From the NCBI GenBank assembly GCA_020634855.1, contig JACKAU010000010.1, positions 186,001 to 250,000 of the forward strand: a DNA stretch of 64,000 nucleotides, given 5' to 3'. Each line of letters opens with the position of its first letter. Position 1 is the stretch's first letter. A program made the translations under genes and the position numbers. Below, one piece after another: positions 17,014-25,946 of the stretch. The notes beneath the pieces were generated by a model. The model was not told where the DNA came from. It did not search any database and saw only the letters and a list, made by a program, of their open reading frames with translations. Source of the DNA: Anaerolineales bacterium (GTDB lineage: Bacteria > Chloroflexota > Anaerolineae > 4572-78 > J111).

Positions 17014-18867
17014 TCATCGGTTACTGAGCGGTACGGTCAGGATGGCTATGCATCCGTGGCCGGGTTCGGATACAATTTCCAACATGCCGCCCAGATCGGC
17101 CATTCGTTCCCGGATATTGAACAGACCAAATCGACCTTCCCGGTCCGGGGCTGTGGAGACAGCCAGCGGATCAAAACCCCTTCCGTCATCTTCCACCACC
17201 ACAATAGCCTTATCGTCAGCCTTTTCTACTCGGACAGTAACTTTACTTGCTTGAGCATGTTTGATCACATTGGTCAGCAGTTCGCGTACATTGCGAAACA
17301 GAATCGCCTGAACATCCTCGTTCAAAACCATTTTTTGATCCGGACCAATAAACTCCGTTTGTAGACCATGTTTCTTTTCTACTTGCTCTACCAGCCACTC
17401 AGCCAGGGCTGCGGCCAGACCGATGTCATCCAGTAGCGGCGAACTTAAGTCAAACACCATATCGTGAATTTCTTCAATCGCCTGAGTAATCGTGTGGGCG
17501 ACGTCATGGAGAATAGATGCTACTTTGGTTTCAGAGGTAGTCTTAATGGCTAGAGCCGTTTGAATACCGGCCGATGTCAACATTTGACCCACCTCATCGT
17601 GCAGCTCGGCGGCAATGCGGCGGCGTTCCCGTTCCTCGGCCAAGGTTAATTCAGCTGCCAACAATTTGAGCTTGGACTGATAGGCTTGCAGTTGCGCCTC
17701 CACCTGCTTGCGCTGGGTGATATCTTCGACGACAGAGATGAAGTAGTCAGGTTCGCCCGTCGCCTGGCGGAGTAGCGAAACCGTTAGGTTGGCCCACACA
17801 ATCTCACCATCCTTGCGGAAATACCGTTTTTCCATCGTAAAGGTTTCGGCTTCGCCGGCCAACAGCTGCCGCATGTGGGCGAGATCAGCGGCCAGATCAT
17901 CGGGATGGGTAATATCTTGAAACGTTCGCGCCACAAGGTCGTCGTAGGAACCCCCGACAATATTGCAGAACCGCTGGTTAAGGCGCAAGAAGCGCCCGTC
18001 AGGCGCCACGTGAGCGATACCAACGGCGGCTTGTTCGAAGGTGGCCCGAAAACGCGCTTCGATTTCACGCCCTTTCTGTTCGGCTCGTTTGCGTTCGGTA
18101 ATATCGCGACAGGTATAGAGGATGGTGCCTGCCTTAAGGGCGATGCGTTTGACCGTCACCAGTAAATCGTGCTCGCGCCCGGCCTTGTCCCAAACTCTTC
18201 GCTCGATGTTCGGTATTTCGCCTAAAGTTTCCAATGTATTAGGATCAAACAGGCCGTCACCTAGTAATGCCGCAATATTTCCAAATGTTTGTACTTCTGA
18301 GTGAGAGTAACCAAAAATGAAATCCACGTTGGGGCAGATGAAGGTAAACACTCCGGCCGCATCGGTGATAAAGACAGCGTCTGAGATGTAACTGAGGGTA
18401 AGCCGGTGGAGTTCTTCTGACTCCCGCAGCGCCTCTTCCGCCTGCTTTTGGTGGGTAATGTTCTGATGGATGACGATTACCCTGCGGCGGCCGGCGTAGG
18501 TAACCGCACTGGCGCGCATTTGAAACCAGGGTCGCTCGCGCGGGCTGTGGCAGGGGTATTCGTGCTCGAAATACGGCGCCTGGCCATCGAGTACAGCCGT
18601 AATACCGTTACAGGCTTCCCCGGCGACTTCGCTCCCAAACTTGGCCGCGTCTCGGCAGAATTTTAGGTAGTCCAGACCGATCCACTGCCAATGCTCGTCG
18701 AGACCATTGGTCCGGCCAAAATCAATCCAGTTCTGATTGACCAGGGAAATGTGGCCTCGATGGTCAAGTATCACCCCATTTCCGGGATAAGAATCGAGAA
18801 TTGCCCGCAGCAGTTCGGTTGATTCCTTAGATGCCTTATCAGTTGGCTTTGACTCGGTGGTCTCCAC
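17014..18867 (-). CDS. PAS-domain sensor histidine kinase (NarL-type)
   Basis: 617 residues, no membrane segment seen, so a cytoplasmic sensor. Three PAS domains (about 20-135, 150-265, 275-395) are each followed by PAC-like strands. Then comes HisKA_3 with the phospho-acceptor histidine in RRRIAAELHDEVGQML (about 425) and a HATPase_c domain with NVRELLTNVIKHA, DDGRGFD and GLFNIRERM. This domain order feeds NarL/FixJ-type response regulators; none is adjacent. The start is GTG 18867 with AGGAG 7 bases upstream; an overlapping ATG in another frame is rejected. The signal is unknown; PAS domains could hold heme, flavin or a small ligand. Confidence 0.9.
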   Translation of the reverse strand: METTESKPTDKASKESTELLRAILDSYPGNGVILDHRGHISLVNQNWIDFGRTNGLDEHWQWIGLDYLKFCRDAAKFGSEVAGEACNGITAVLDGQAPYFEHEYPCHSPRERPWFQMRASAVTYAGRRRVIVIHQNITHQKQAEEALRESEELHRLTLSYISDAVFITDAAGVFTFICPNVDFIFGYSHSEVQTFGNIAALLGDGLFDPNTLETLGEIPNIERRVWDKAGREHDLLVTVKRIALKAGTILYTCRDITERKRAEQKGREIEARFRATFEQAAVGIAHVAPDGRFLRLNQRFCNIVGGSYDDLVARTFQDITHPDDLAADLAHMRQLLAGEAETFTMEKRYFRKDGEIVWANLTVSLLRQATGEPDYFISVVEDITQRKQVEAQLQAYQSKLKLLAAELTLAEERERRRIAAELHDEVGQMLTSAGIQTALAIKTTSETKVASILHDVAHTITQAIEEIHDMVFDLSSPLLDDIGLAAALAEWLVEQVEKKHGLQTEFIGPDQKMVLNEDVQAILFRNVRELLTNVIKHAQASKVTVRVEKADDKAIVVVEDDGRGFDPLAVSTAPDREGRFGLFNIRERMADLGGMLEIVSEPGHGCIAILTVPLSNR

Positions 18868-19355
18868 ATAGGCTCCTTTATTAAGCAGGGCTTGCGCAAA
18901 GGATTAAACTTTGCCGGCGGCGGTTGAATTTTTCTAAGAATCTTCTTCTAAGGGTTGGGTTAACGGTAATTTAGGCCAGTGGTTATTGGGGGTTGTGTGG
19001 GAAAGTATTAACAATAGTTTCAGGATTGGAACAGCAAATAACCTTATCAATCACAAGCGAGTTGTCGATTTTGATTTGTTACGCTGCTTAAGCCAAAAAT
19101 TTACCAGAGTTACCCCAATTCGTCAATAACCGCTACCGACCTAATCCTTGACTATTCATACTTCATCCCTCATCCCTCATAAGTTCACGCCTGACGCATA
19201 TGGCTACTATGCTGCCCAATAATAATTCTAAGGTAACTATTCAAACGAAATCTTCACACTTTCTTTATGGAGAATGGCTTCTGTTCGTCGAGATTTAAAT
19301 AGTATAGTTAATGAATTAAGTTCACATAGTACGGTTTATGAACAAGGAGCATCGT
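18868..19355. other. Intergenic region between divergent kinase and chemoreceptor genes
   Basis: About 490 bases without a gene. The only notable items are a short CATCCCTCATCCCTCAT direct repeat near 19163-19180 and an AT-rich stretch (TATAGT near 19305) that may hold the chemoreceptor promoter. Confidence 0.5.
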
Positions 19356-21827
19356 ATGTTCAACCAAATGAAGCTCAGAACTAAATTGACCGCCGCATTT
19401 CTTATGTTGGCTTTTATCACCGTTTTGATGGGGATAAGCGCTGTTTATTTTACAAACTCTGTCGGTAATTCCGGGCTGGCTGTTGGCGCTGACCTCGCCC
19501 CACTCAGCGACGCCGCTATGGAAATCAAGCTCACTGCGACCCGGGCTCACCTGCTATTCGAAGAGATCATGGCAGGCGATGGCACCGAGGATATCAACGA
19601 AGTGTGGGCGCTTCTTGATAAAACTCTGTGGTATACCGATGCCATTCTTCAGGGTGGCAGCAATGAGGAAGGTACTTTTATGGCCTCAACTGATCCGGTG
19701 GTCTTAGATAAAGCGTCTCAGGTGCGGGCTAGCGTGGAGCAGTTCATTCAAAGCGCCCACAACCGCTATGATACGCGGGCCAGCGCTGCCGGCATCGGCA
19801 GTGAAGCCGATCAGCAATTTGACGCTGATTATGAAGCCTTGATAGCCAACCTTGACATGATCATCCAGGCCAACCGAAACGGCAATGACAAACTCGAGAT
19901 TATTTTTGAGGCTGGCGCCGCCAAGTTCGCTCTGGCCGACTCTCATCTCTTTTTGGAGGAGTTACTCTCCGGGGATACATCGAACAAGTTCGAAGAGATT
20001 GTGGCCGGAATTGAGGGCGCTAGGAACCATATTGAGCGTCTTGACCTGCTTCTAGGCAATGCAACGACCCGTCAGTTGCTTGATGATACTGACAGCTTTA
20101 TAGCTGCGGCTGAGACACGCTACCAGAATGGCCAGAACGAATCCATCGCGGGGAGTGCTGTCGACGAGGCGTTCGACCAGGAGTTTGAAGCCTTTGTCGC
20201 GCTCGCCGATGAGGCCGAGGAAGTGATACATGGCTCTATGGATAGCGGCCTGGTCAACCTGCGGAGCCAGGTGAGGACAACTCAGACGGCGGTGGTGGCT
20301 ATTTCGATTATATCTGTTCTGCTGGCTATCGGTATTGGGTATGTTGTGGCTAACCGGATCGCCCAGCCGTTGCAGCGTGTAGCCGATGTGGCCCGACAGA
20401 TTGCTAATACCGACCTGCCGGCCTTGGCCTCAGAGATGAATCTACTGGCTCAGGGTAACCTGACCCGCAAGCTGACCATCACCAGCGAAGCCATTGAGAT
20501 CAAGTCGAAGGATGAAGTCGGGCAGATGGCAACGGCCTTTAATGATATCATCAAGCAATTGCATTTCATTGGTCAATCTTTTGCGGAGATGACCGGTTCA
20601 TTGCACGATCTGGTTAGCCGGGTGGCCAACACCGCCAACAGCGTCGGTGTAGCCTCAGAGCAGCTCTTCGCTACCGCCAAGTTATCCGGCCAAGCCGCCG
20701 GCCGAGTGGGTGCTTCCATCCGGGAGGTCGCTGGCGGCACTCAACAGCAATCCAAAGATATTTCCACCGTCGCCACTCTCATCGAACAGGTCAGCCAGGC
20801 CATTGAAGGCGTTGCCCAAGGCTCTCAAGAACAAGCCGTCGCCGTCGGAAAATCTTCCGCCCTCACTGCTGAGATTACTTCTGCCGTTGCCCAAGTGGCC
20901 TCTAATGCTCAGGCCGGCGCTCAAGGCGCCGCTCAGGCCGCTCAGGCCGCTCGCTCCGGCACTCAAACCGTGGCCGAAACCGTCCAGGGCATGAACTCCA
21001 TCAAGGCCAAGGTCGGTATGTCCGCCGGTAAGGTTCAGGAGTTGGGCCAACGCTCCGACCAGATTGGCGCCATTGTCGAAACTATCGAGGACATTGCCAG
21101 TCAGACCAACCTCCTTGCTCTCAATGCGGCCATCGAGGCTGCCCGCGCCGGCGAACACGGCAAAGGGTTTGCCGTCGTCGCCGACGAGGTTCGCAAGCTG
21201 GCCGAGAAGTCCGCCACCGCCACCGGCGAAATCACCGGTCTGATCCTTGATATCCAGCAGACGGTCACTGACGCTGTAGCCGCTATGGCTGAGAGCGCCG
21301 CCGAAGTAGAAACCGGCGTGGTGCGGGCCAATAGCGCCGGCGTGGCCCTGACCAACATCGTTGAGGCCTCGGAGACGGTCAATCAACAGGTAAAAGAGAT
21401 TGCCGCCGCTGCGCAGCAGATAGCCGCCTCAGCCGAGGCCTTGGTGTCGCGTATGGAAACTGTCTCGTTCGTGGTGGAGCAAAACAGCGCTTCGGCTGAA
21501 GAGATAACCGCCAGTTCCAACGAGGTGGTGGAAGCTGCTGAGGGTGTGGCCGACATTAGTGAACTGAACGGCGCCGCTGCCCAAGAAGTGAGCGCCGCGA
21601 CGGAAGAAATGAATGCCCAGATTGAAGAAGTAACTGCCGCTGCCTCAGCCCTCAACGCGATGGCCAATCAACTGACCGACATCATTGGCGGCTTCAAGCT
21701 GGACAATAACCAGAACCAGAACGTATCCGATAGCACTGAAATGCCCGATCAATTAGAAGGTAACGTGAGCAACGGGTTTATTGGCTCAACAGTGCCGACA
21801 ACACATGTCGCGGGAGTACGAGTGTAA
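19356..21827 (+). CDS. Methyl-accepting chemotaxis protein
   Basis: Transmembrane chemoreceptor of about 823 residues. TM1 is near residues 8-30 (AAFLMLAFITVLMGISAVYF), a long helical extracytoplasmic sensor reaches about 300, TM2 is AISIISVLLAIGIGYVV, then a HAMP domain and the signalling coiled coil with hairpin tip IASQTNLLALNAAIEAARAG and DEVRKLAEKS. It would control a CheA/CheW array, not present here. The start at 19356 (MFNQMKLRT) is preferred over ATG 19338 because AAGGAG lies 6 bases before it. The sensor is alanine/aspartate rich with no recognised ligand domain. A terminator follows at 21872. Confidence 0.93.
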   Translation: MFNQMKLRTKLTAAFLMLAFITVLMGISAVYFTNSVGNSGLAVGADLAPLSDAAMEIKLTATRAHLLFEEIMAGDGTEDINEVWALLDKTLWYTDAILQGGSNEEGTFMASTDPVVLDKASQVRASVEQFIQSAHNRYDTRASAAGIGSEADQQFDADYEALIANLDMIIQANRNGNDKLEIIFEAGAAKFALADSHLFLEELLSGDTSNKFEEIVAGIEGARNHIERLDLLLGNATTRQLLDDTDSFIAAAETRYQNGQNESIAGSAVDEAFDQEFEAFVALADEAEEVIHGSMDSGLVNLRSQVRTTQTAVVAISIISVLLAIGIGYVVANRIAQPLQRVADVARQIANTDLPALASEMNLLAQGNLTRKLTITSEAIEIKSKDEVGQMATAFNDIIKQLHFIGQSFAEMTGSLHDLVSRVANTANSVGVASEQLFATAKLSGQAAGRVGASIREVAGGTQQQSKDISTVATLIEQVSQAIEGVAQGSQEQAVAVGKSSALTAEITSAVAQVASNAQAGAQGAAQAAQAARSGTQTVAETVQGMNSIKAKVGMSAGKVQELGQRSDQIGAIVETIEDIASQTNLLALNAAIEAARAGEHGKGFAVVADEVRKLAEKSATATGEITGLILDIQQTVTDAVAAMAESAAEVETGVVRANSAGVALTNIVEASETVNQQVKEIAAAAQQIAASAEALVSRMETVSFVVEQNSASAEEITASSNEVVEAAEGVADISELNGAAAQEVSAATEEMNAQIEEVTAAASALNAMANQLTDIIGGFKLDNNQNQNVSDSTEMPDQLEGNVSNGFIGSTVPTTHVAGVRV

Positions 21828-21871
21828 TGACGTAGGCGTTCGATAGAGCCTCGATATAAGTACCGTAACAA

Positions 21872-21912
21872 AAATACCTCGCGTCGACTCTGCGCGAGGT
21901 ATTTATATTTTA
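21872..21912 (+). terminator. Terminator hairpin after the chemoreceptor gene
   Basis: A 12-bp perfect stem, AAATACCTCGCG/CGCGAGGTATTT with a 9-base loop, is followed by a T-rich ATATTTTA. It stands between two convergent genes and could serve both. A similar hairpin with the same flank (TATTTATATTYTACCCG) occurs at 22528-22571. Confidence 0.75.
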
Positions 21913-21920
21913 CCCGGCAG

Positions 21921-22409
21921 TTACGCTTGATCCACACGCGTGAGCCAGGCGCGCATATCCGACTCATGCTCTTCATGAAAATGGGCAAAAAACTCAGCGG
22001 CGTTGAAGGGCTGACCTTCCATCCACGGTAGGCGATGCACCTCGGCCAGCACGTCTTCAGGTAGGCTCTCGATGACGGCGAGTAGCTGTTGAAAGACCTG
22101 ATGTGACTCATCCAAGACCTCACTCACCGAGTCGCTCTGGCGGGACTGATAAATCCAGGCGTTGATGTCATCATCGGTTTGGAGGTGGGCCGGCCAGGGT
22201 GGGGCCGGTTCGGGTTGGCCACGCTGTAACGCCTGCAAACGGCCAACCGTCCGGCGTCGCCAGCCGGTTAAGTGAGCGACAATGTCTTTGATCGACCAAG
22301 CGCCGGCCACACCGGGCTGATCCATGCGCGCCGGACCAATCTGATCGAGCAGCGCCTGCCAGTGCTGATACTCTTCTTGCAGTTCACGCAATAATTCCGC
22401 TTTATTCAT
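21921..22409 (-). CDS. DinB/ClbS-DfsB-like four-helix protein
   Basis: About 162 residues. The helical pattern, WSIKDIVAHLTGWRR near residue 38, and the C-terminal FFAHFHEEHESDMRAWL fit the DinB superfamily, closest to the ClbS/DfsB (DUF1706) branch, whose members include colibactin self-protection hydrolases and many unknowns. Histidines of a possible metal site are visible in AHLTGW and HFHEEHE. The start at 22409 (MNKAELLRELQ) sits directly after a GGAAAGAAGG ribosome site; the longer frame from 22451 lacks one. Two related hairpins flank the gene. The substrate is unknown. Confidence 0.75.
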   Translation of the reverse strand: MNKAELLRELQEEYQHWQALLDQIGPARMDQPGVAGAWSIKDIVAHLTGWRRRTVGRLQALQRGQPEPAPPWPAHLQTDDDINAWIYQSRQSDSVSEVLDESHQVFQQLLAVIESLPEDVLAEVHRLPWMEGQPFNAAEFFAHFHEEHESDMRAWLTRVDQA

Positions 22410-22527
22410 CCTTCTTTCCTGTAGAAGATGGGTCTCATCCCTCGATCCCACCTATAAAAAATATCTTGTACTTTACGGTAGCGAAAAGGTACGATACCAT
22501 TATATTTGCTTCAAGAATATGTAGCCA

Positions 22528-22571
22528 AATATAAATACCCTGCGCAGAACGCCGCGTGGGGTATTTATATT
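22528..22571. repeat. Long hairpin related to the 21872 hairpin
   Basis: AATATAAATACCC pairs perfectly with GGGTATTTATATT, and the stem continues with wobble pairs around an 8-base loop. Sequence after the stem (TTATATTCTACCCG) matches that after the 21872 hairpin, so the two are probably copies. It lies upstream of the ClbS-like gene. It is not followed by a T-run, so it is unlikely to be a plain terminator. Confidence 0.55.
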
Positions 22572-23157
22572 CTACCCGACTATTTCCAAGGCGTTGGAAT
22601 TCTCTATCAATGCGCGATGAGGCTGCCATGAAACTCTAACTAAATTTAAAGGATCTCTGACGCCATTATTGTGATATAATAAACGACGTATCAACTAACA
22701 TACCGTTTCATCCTCGTTTGCCAAGACCACCTCGAACGGGTATATACCGGACGACAATCAATCTCCCTAATCTCATTAGAGAACGAACCACTTTCTCATA
22801 TAGCCAAGTTAAATTTTCATAGAGTTTTCTCGTAACTTCTCTCGTAACGTCTATTGAAATTTGTCATCAATAGATTATGTTCTGTGTACCTGGTCCGTGA
22901 AACGCGATAGGATGGCCGCCTCATTGCGCTGTTTCGAGAAAGCTCTAATTGGCGAAAGGAGTCGCCTATCGACCAATCAGAGCTGATTTGGCGCCAATCT
23001 ATGCCATTTTGAGGATGTTTGGGGCATTGACTCTCGTCACCTCATATTGCATAGTTGGGGTTGAAACTGCCTACGCCCCTCACGTCCCGTTTTGATGGGA
23101 TGAGTTTAAGAAACCCTTTTGATATTAAAACTACCCTATTGATATAGGAGAGAGACA
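22572..23157. other. Gene-free AT-rich stretch upstream of the WWQW pseudogene
   Basis: About 585 bases with no supported gene. CGATAGG (22905-22911) pairs with CCTATCG (22965-22971) and encloses smaller complementary segments, a possible RNA structure, but no known riboswitch consensus could be matched. GATATAGGAGAGAG at the end is the ribosome site of the next gene. Confidence 0.4.
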
Positions 23158-23966
23158 ATGAAATCTATGTCGAAAAAAAATGTTGGTTGGCTGCTGGTCG
23201 CTGTGTTGGTAGCCGGATTGTTGGCATTGGTAGGGCCGGGCGTAGCCGGGGATCAGGTAGCCCAGGCGGACTCGAATGACATCAAAACACTTCCAGTACC
23301 GCCTGCATGGACTGCGAAATGGTGGCAATGGGCCTATGGTATATCCCCACCTGAAAACCCACTGCTGGATGAGACTGGACAATTCTGTAGCCAAAGATCA
23401 AAAAGGTAAGAGATGGTTCCTTGCCGGTGTCCTTAATGAAAGTGGTACAGCGATCGCGAATGCACAATTCGAATGGAAAGCAACTTTTTTCCAATCCTCA
23501 ACGTGGAACAGTCAGCGATCGAGGTGAGAAACGGTAGTGCTTTTTTGTGTGAGGACTTGGGCGAAAGCAAAGCAGACCTACGTGAGTGCGCTAATAGGAT
23601 AGCCGATTTAGTGGCTCCAGATAGCTCGAAAACTAACCGTTAAGAACTTGGAGACCGGCAACGTAGTTGATTTAAGCGACAAAATATCGCGCGTAGAGTC
23701 TCCACCCTTCAAAATAAATTTGCCAGAGCCTAACCTCCTCGGTTATACCGAAGCCGATGGGACGTTAGACCCGAACCCCAGTGATGCAGTGTCTGACGGC
23801 TATTGGGTTGTGCTTAATGCCACCTCCTTTGTCCGCCGGGGAATACGAGCTGCATTCTCGGGGAGCTTTGAGGGTCGATGGTGAGACCGTATTTACACTG
23901 AGTATTACGTTTTACTCACAATTGAGGGTAAGTAAGATAATTGTTCCGTTAAAGTTAGATTGTTAA
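23158..23966 (+). pseudogene. Broken gene for a secreted WWQW-type protein
   Basis: Starts well (AGGAG 9 bases before ATG 23158; signal peptide with VGWLLVAVLVAGLLALVGPG). It then reads PAWTAKWWQWAYGISPPENP and LLDETGQFC. The rest of one protein is spread over three frames: KGKRWFLAGV (frame 2), NFFPILNVEQSAIEV (frame 1), LTVKNLETGNVVDLSD and SDGYWVVLN (frame 2), SAGEYELHSRGAL (frame 3). Four single-base shifts are needed near 23390, 23488, 23627 and 23825. This matches a family of secreted unknown proteins with a WWQW...NPLLD...WFLAG...FFPILN pattern. Decay or sequencing error are both possible. A terminator follows at 24020. Confidence 0.65.
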
Positions 23967-24019
23967 TACTCAATATTCAGGCGACTGGGTCTCTGCGATG
24001 ATTGTGTAGAAATTTTAGC

Positions 24020-24054
24020 AAGGCCGTTCTATCATTAGAGGACGGCCTTTTTGA
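24020..24054 (+). terminator. Rho-independent terminator
   Basis: AAGGCCGT (24020-24027) pairs with ACGGCCTT (24042-24049), followed by a run of T. It ends the transcript of the broken secreted-protein gene. Confidence 0.75.
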
Positions 24055-24220
24055 ATCCTTTATCAAACCTCTCGAACAACACCAACCATTTGATAAAATG
24101 TTTCTGGCCGGTTGAAAGTCGGATTTATGGAAGCACAGGTCGATCCGCGGATCGGTGATTCCTCCTCTTGTCAGCAAACCGTGTATGTTTTTTCGGTGAT
24201 AGTCATGAATCGAATTAATC

Positions 24221-24545
24221 CGGCGAGAAATCACCTGGCGATACATCGACCGGGCTAAAAAAGTGGCAACTGTTGAAGTGGGTTAGCTGTTTTTTCGAAA
24301 AGTCCGATTCATCGGGCGCTGTTGGCTAGCCCGGATCATTGATGTCCGGGCGGTTTCGGGGCGCGACAGCAAACGGAACGTCCCCGATCAGACCGCCCGG
24401 CGACCACCACCCGGCGATAAAACGACCGGGCTAATAAACGGCCCCCGTTGAAACGGGTTATCACGATACCGAGAAGTCCGATTCATCGGACACTGTACGA
24501 TAGCCCGGCTCATTGATGTCCGGGCGGGGCCGGTTGCTGTGCGTG
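24221..24545 (+). repeat. Tandem pair of ~177-nt structured units (candidate structured RNA)
   Basis: Two similar units begin at 24221 and 24398. Shared blocks: CGGCGA at the start, CGACCGGGCTAA, GTTGAA-NN-GGGTTA, AAGTCCGATTCATCGG, TAGCCCGG and TCATTGATGTCCGGGC. In each unit an 8-bp stem CCGGGCTA/TAGCCCGG (24250-24257 with 24327-24334; 24426-24433 with 24501-24508) encloses a small hairpin GTCCGA-TTCA-TCGGRC. The last base pairs differ as U-G in unit 1 and U-A in unit 2, so pairing is kept. Further CCGGGCGGT/ACCGCCCGG pairing links the units. No start codon or ribosome site; not a known riboswitch class that I can name. Confidence 0.6.
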
Positions 24546-24727
24546 GGACTCAGGACGTAGTACGTGCGACCGCCGCGGCTAGCGAGCATTGCCCGATGCG
24601 GTTATGACGGCAGCGATAAGACATCGGCATGCCTCGGCGACTTGACGGCGAGAGAAACAGGTCGTCGGCTGTTCTCGCTGGGGTGTGGGGCAGAGAAACA
24701 GGTCGTCGAGATGTCTCGATGCGTTGT

Positions 24728-24940
24728 TTCCGCCGGAAAAATTAAATCGGCATTGCTCGACGTGATGGTTCTGTTGGAAAAATTAGATCGGCATTGCTCG
24801 ATGCGTTCGTTCTGTTGGAAAAATTAAGTCTGCGTTGCTCGATGCGTTCATTCTGTTGGAAAAATTAGATTGGCGTTGCTCGATGCGTTCATTCTGTTGG
24901 AAAGATTAGGTCGGCATTGCTCGATGCGTTCATTCCAATG
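24728..24940. repeat. 41-bp tandem direct repeat array
   Basis: Five units of exactly 41 bp begin at 24728, 24769, 24810, 24851 and 24892. Each reads TTCTGTTGGAAAAATTAGAT then a GGCATTGCTCGATGCGTTCA-like half. Two or more degenerate units precede it (GAGAAACAGGTCGTCG at 24652 and 24693). The unit length is not a multiple of three and stops occur in most frames, so it is non-coding. GCAT/ATGC in each unit can form a small hairpin. There are no unique spacers, so it is not CRISPR. Confidence 0.85.
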
Positions 24941-25078
24941 AGAAAAAGGGGGCGGCGAAAATTGGGACGGCCGGGTAGACATATTGTCCAGAGTTGGATA
25001 TACTGGTTTAAAGAGGGTTAACAAACTTAATAGGACTTCCATTTTCGTTATACCATATCTCGCTACAGGAGTGCCTTC

Positions 25079-25876
25079 ATGCTTAACATTCGCCTAGAAC
25101 ACCTCAGTCCTTTGCACGTGCGCTTCCCCAGCGCCGAAAAACGTTCGGACGTCATTACTCTGGGTAAGAGGTATATAGCCCAGGAGCAGACTCGCCCCAC
25201 CAAACAACAGAACCTGTTTACCCCCACCATCAACAGCCTGCTGCAACAAATCCTCGACTATGAAAAGAAGATCGCGGCCGGTGAGGCCCAACGGGCTGTG
25301 GCTGCGGACGCGGTTCCGGCTCTAGAGCAGCGTTCAAAAGAGTTGGTTACCTCGATGATGAAGACGATTGACGCCGCCTTTCCCCATTGGCCGGCCAAAG
25401 CTCAGGAGTGGGGCTTTGCTACCAAGAAGGAAACGGGCAACATCTTGACCCCCAAAACGCAAAAGGATCGGCTGGCGGTGATGGAGACCTACATCGCCAA
25501 AGAAGAAAGCCGCCCGGAGGAGGAGCGATTTACCATTCCTGCTCTGGCCGACGTTATCGACAATTACCAGACCTACCGGGCGACCATCCAGGCGCGGGAT
25601 ACCGGGCAATACCAACGCGAAACCCATATTAACGCCAGTAATGAACTGGTTAAACAGTTGGCCCAATATTTGCAGCTTGCGGCCGGAGTCTTGGTAGGGC
25701 AGGATTATAAACTCAAGATTTCGAAGGATCTCCAACATTGGGGTTACACCGTAGTCGAGCGCCGGCGCAGCAATAAGGCCGGCAGCAGCGAGGCCGCTCC
25801 CGCCGAAACCAACGGCAGCGACGAGGATAACGGTCTGTTGGATATCGATGTGGATGGCGATGAGCCGGCGGGGTAG
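25079..25876 (+). CDS. Hypothetical protein with an internal duplication
   Basis: 265 residues, not recognised. It is built from two diverged copies of an about 95-residue helical unit. The first runs from YIAQEQTRP to WPAKAQEWGF (about 32-113). The second runs from YIAKEESRP to LQHWGYTV (about 143-235). Each has a TxP(x)L..LL/VI..Y core in the middle. The C-terminal 30 residues are disordered and acidic (NGSDEDNGLLDIDVDGDEP). No signal peptide or membrane segment, so cytoplasmic. TACAGGAG lies 8 bases before the ATG. It stands alone, right after the 41-bp array and the structured tandem units. Function unknown. Confidence 0.8.
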   Translation: MLNIRLEHLSPLHVRFPSAEKRSDVITLGKRYIAQEQTRPTKQQNLFTPTINSLLQQILDYEKKIAAGEAQRAVAADAVPALEQRSKELVTSMMKTIDAAFPHWPAKAQEWGFATKKETGNILTPKTQKDRLAVMETYIAKEESRPEEERFTIPALADVIDNYQTYRATIQARDTGQYQRETHINASNELVKQLAQYLQLAAGVLVGQDYKLKISKDLQHWGYTVVERRRSNKAGSSEAAPAETNGSDEDNGLLDIDVDGDEPAG

Positions 25877-25879
25877 GCG

Positions 25880-25916
25880 GATAATTGGTAATTGGTAAAT
25901 GGTAATTGGAGATTGA
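25880..25916. repeat. TGGTAATTGG-type short repeat
   Basis: Degenerate tandem copies of TAATTGG (ATAATTGGTAATTGGTAAAT and onward) directly after the stop of the preceding gene. The same unit appears at 34484-34555 and inside membrane-protein genes near 5556, 13937 and 16217. Confidence 0.65.
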
Positions 25917-25946
25917 ATTACAGAACTTACACAAGCCAAGTTTTAT

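Noticed and set aside
20682..21386. Long frame antisense to the chemoreceptor gene
   Set aside because: A shadow of the alanine/glycine-rich signalling domain; glycine/leucine-rich composition, no family match and no independent ribosome site.
22905..22971. Possible riboswitch upstream of the WWQW gene
   Set aside because: Only one 7-bp stem is clear; compared by eye with c-di-GMP, fluoride and cobalamin consensus elements without a match.
23390..23400. Second selenocysteine-type or programmed frameshift site in the WWQW gene
   Set aside because: The continuation is in different frames with four separate shifts, so no single recoding event explains it.
24728..24940. CRISPR array
   Set aside because: Units are contiguous near-identical 41-mers with no unique spacers and no cas genes nearby.
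24848..25042. Short minus-strand frame over the 41-bp repeats
   Set aside because: It is read through a repeat array whose unit is not a multiple of three; no protein signal.
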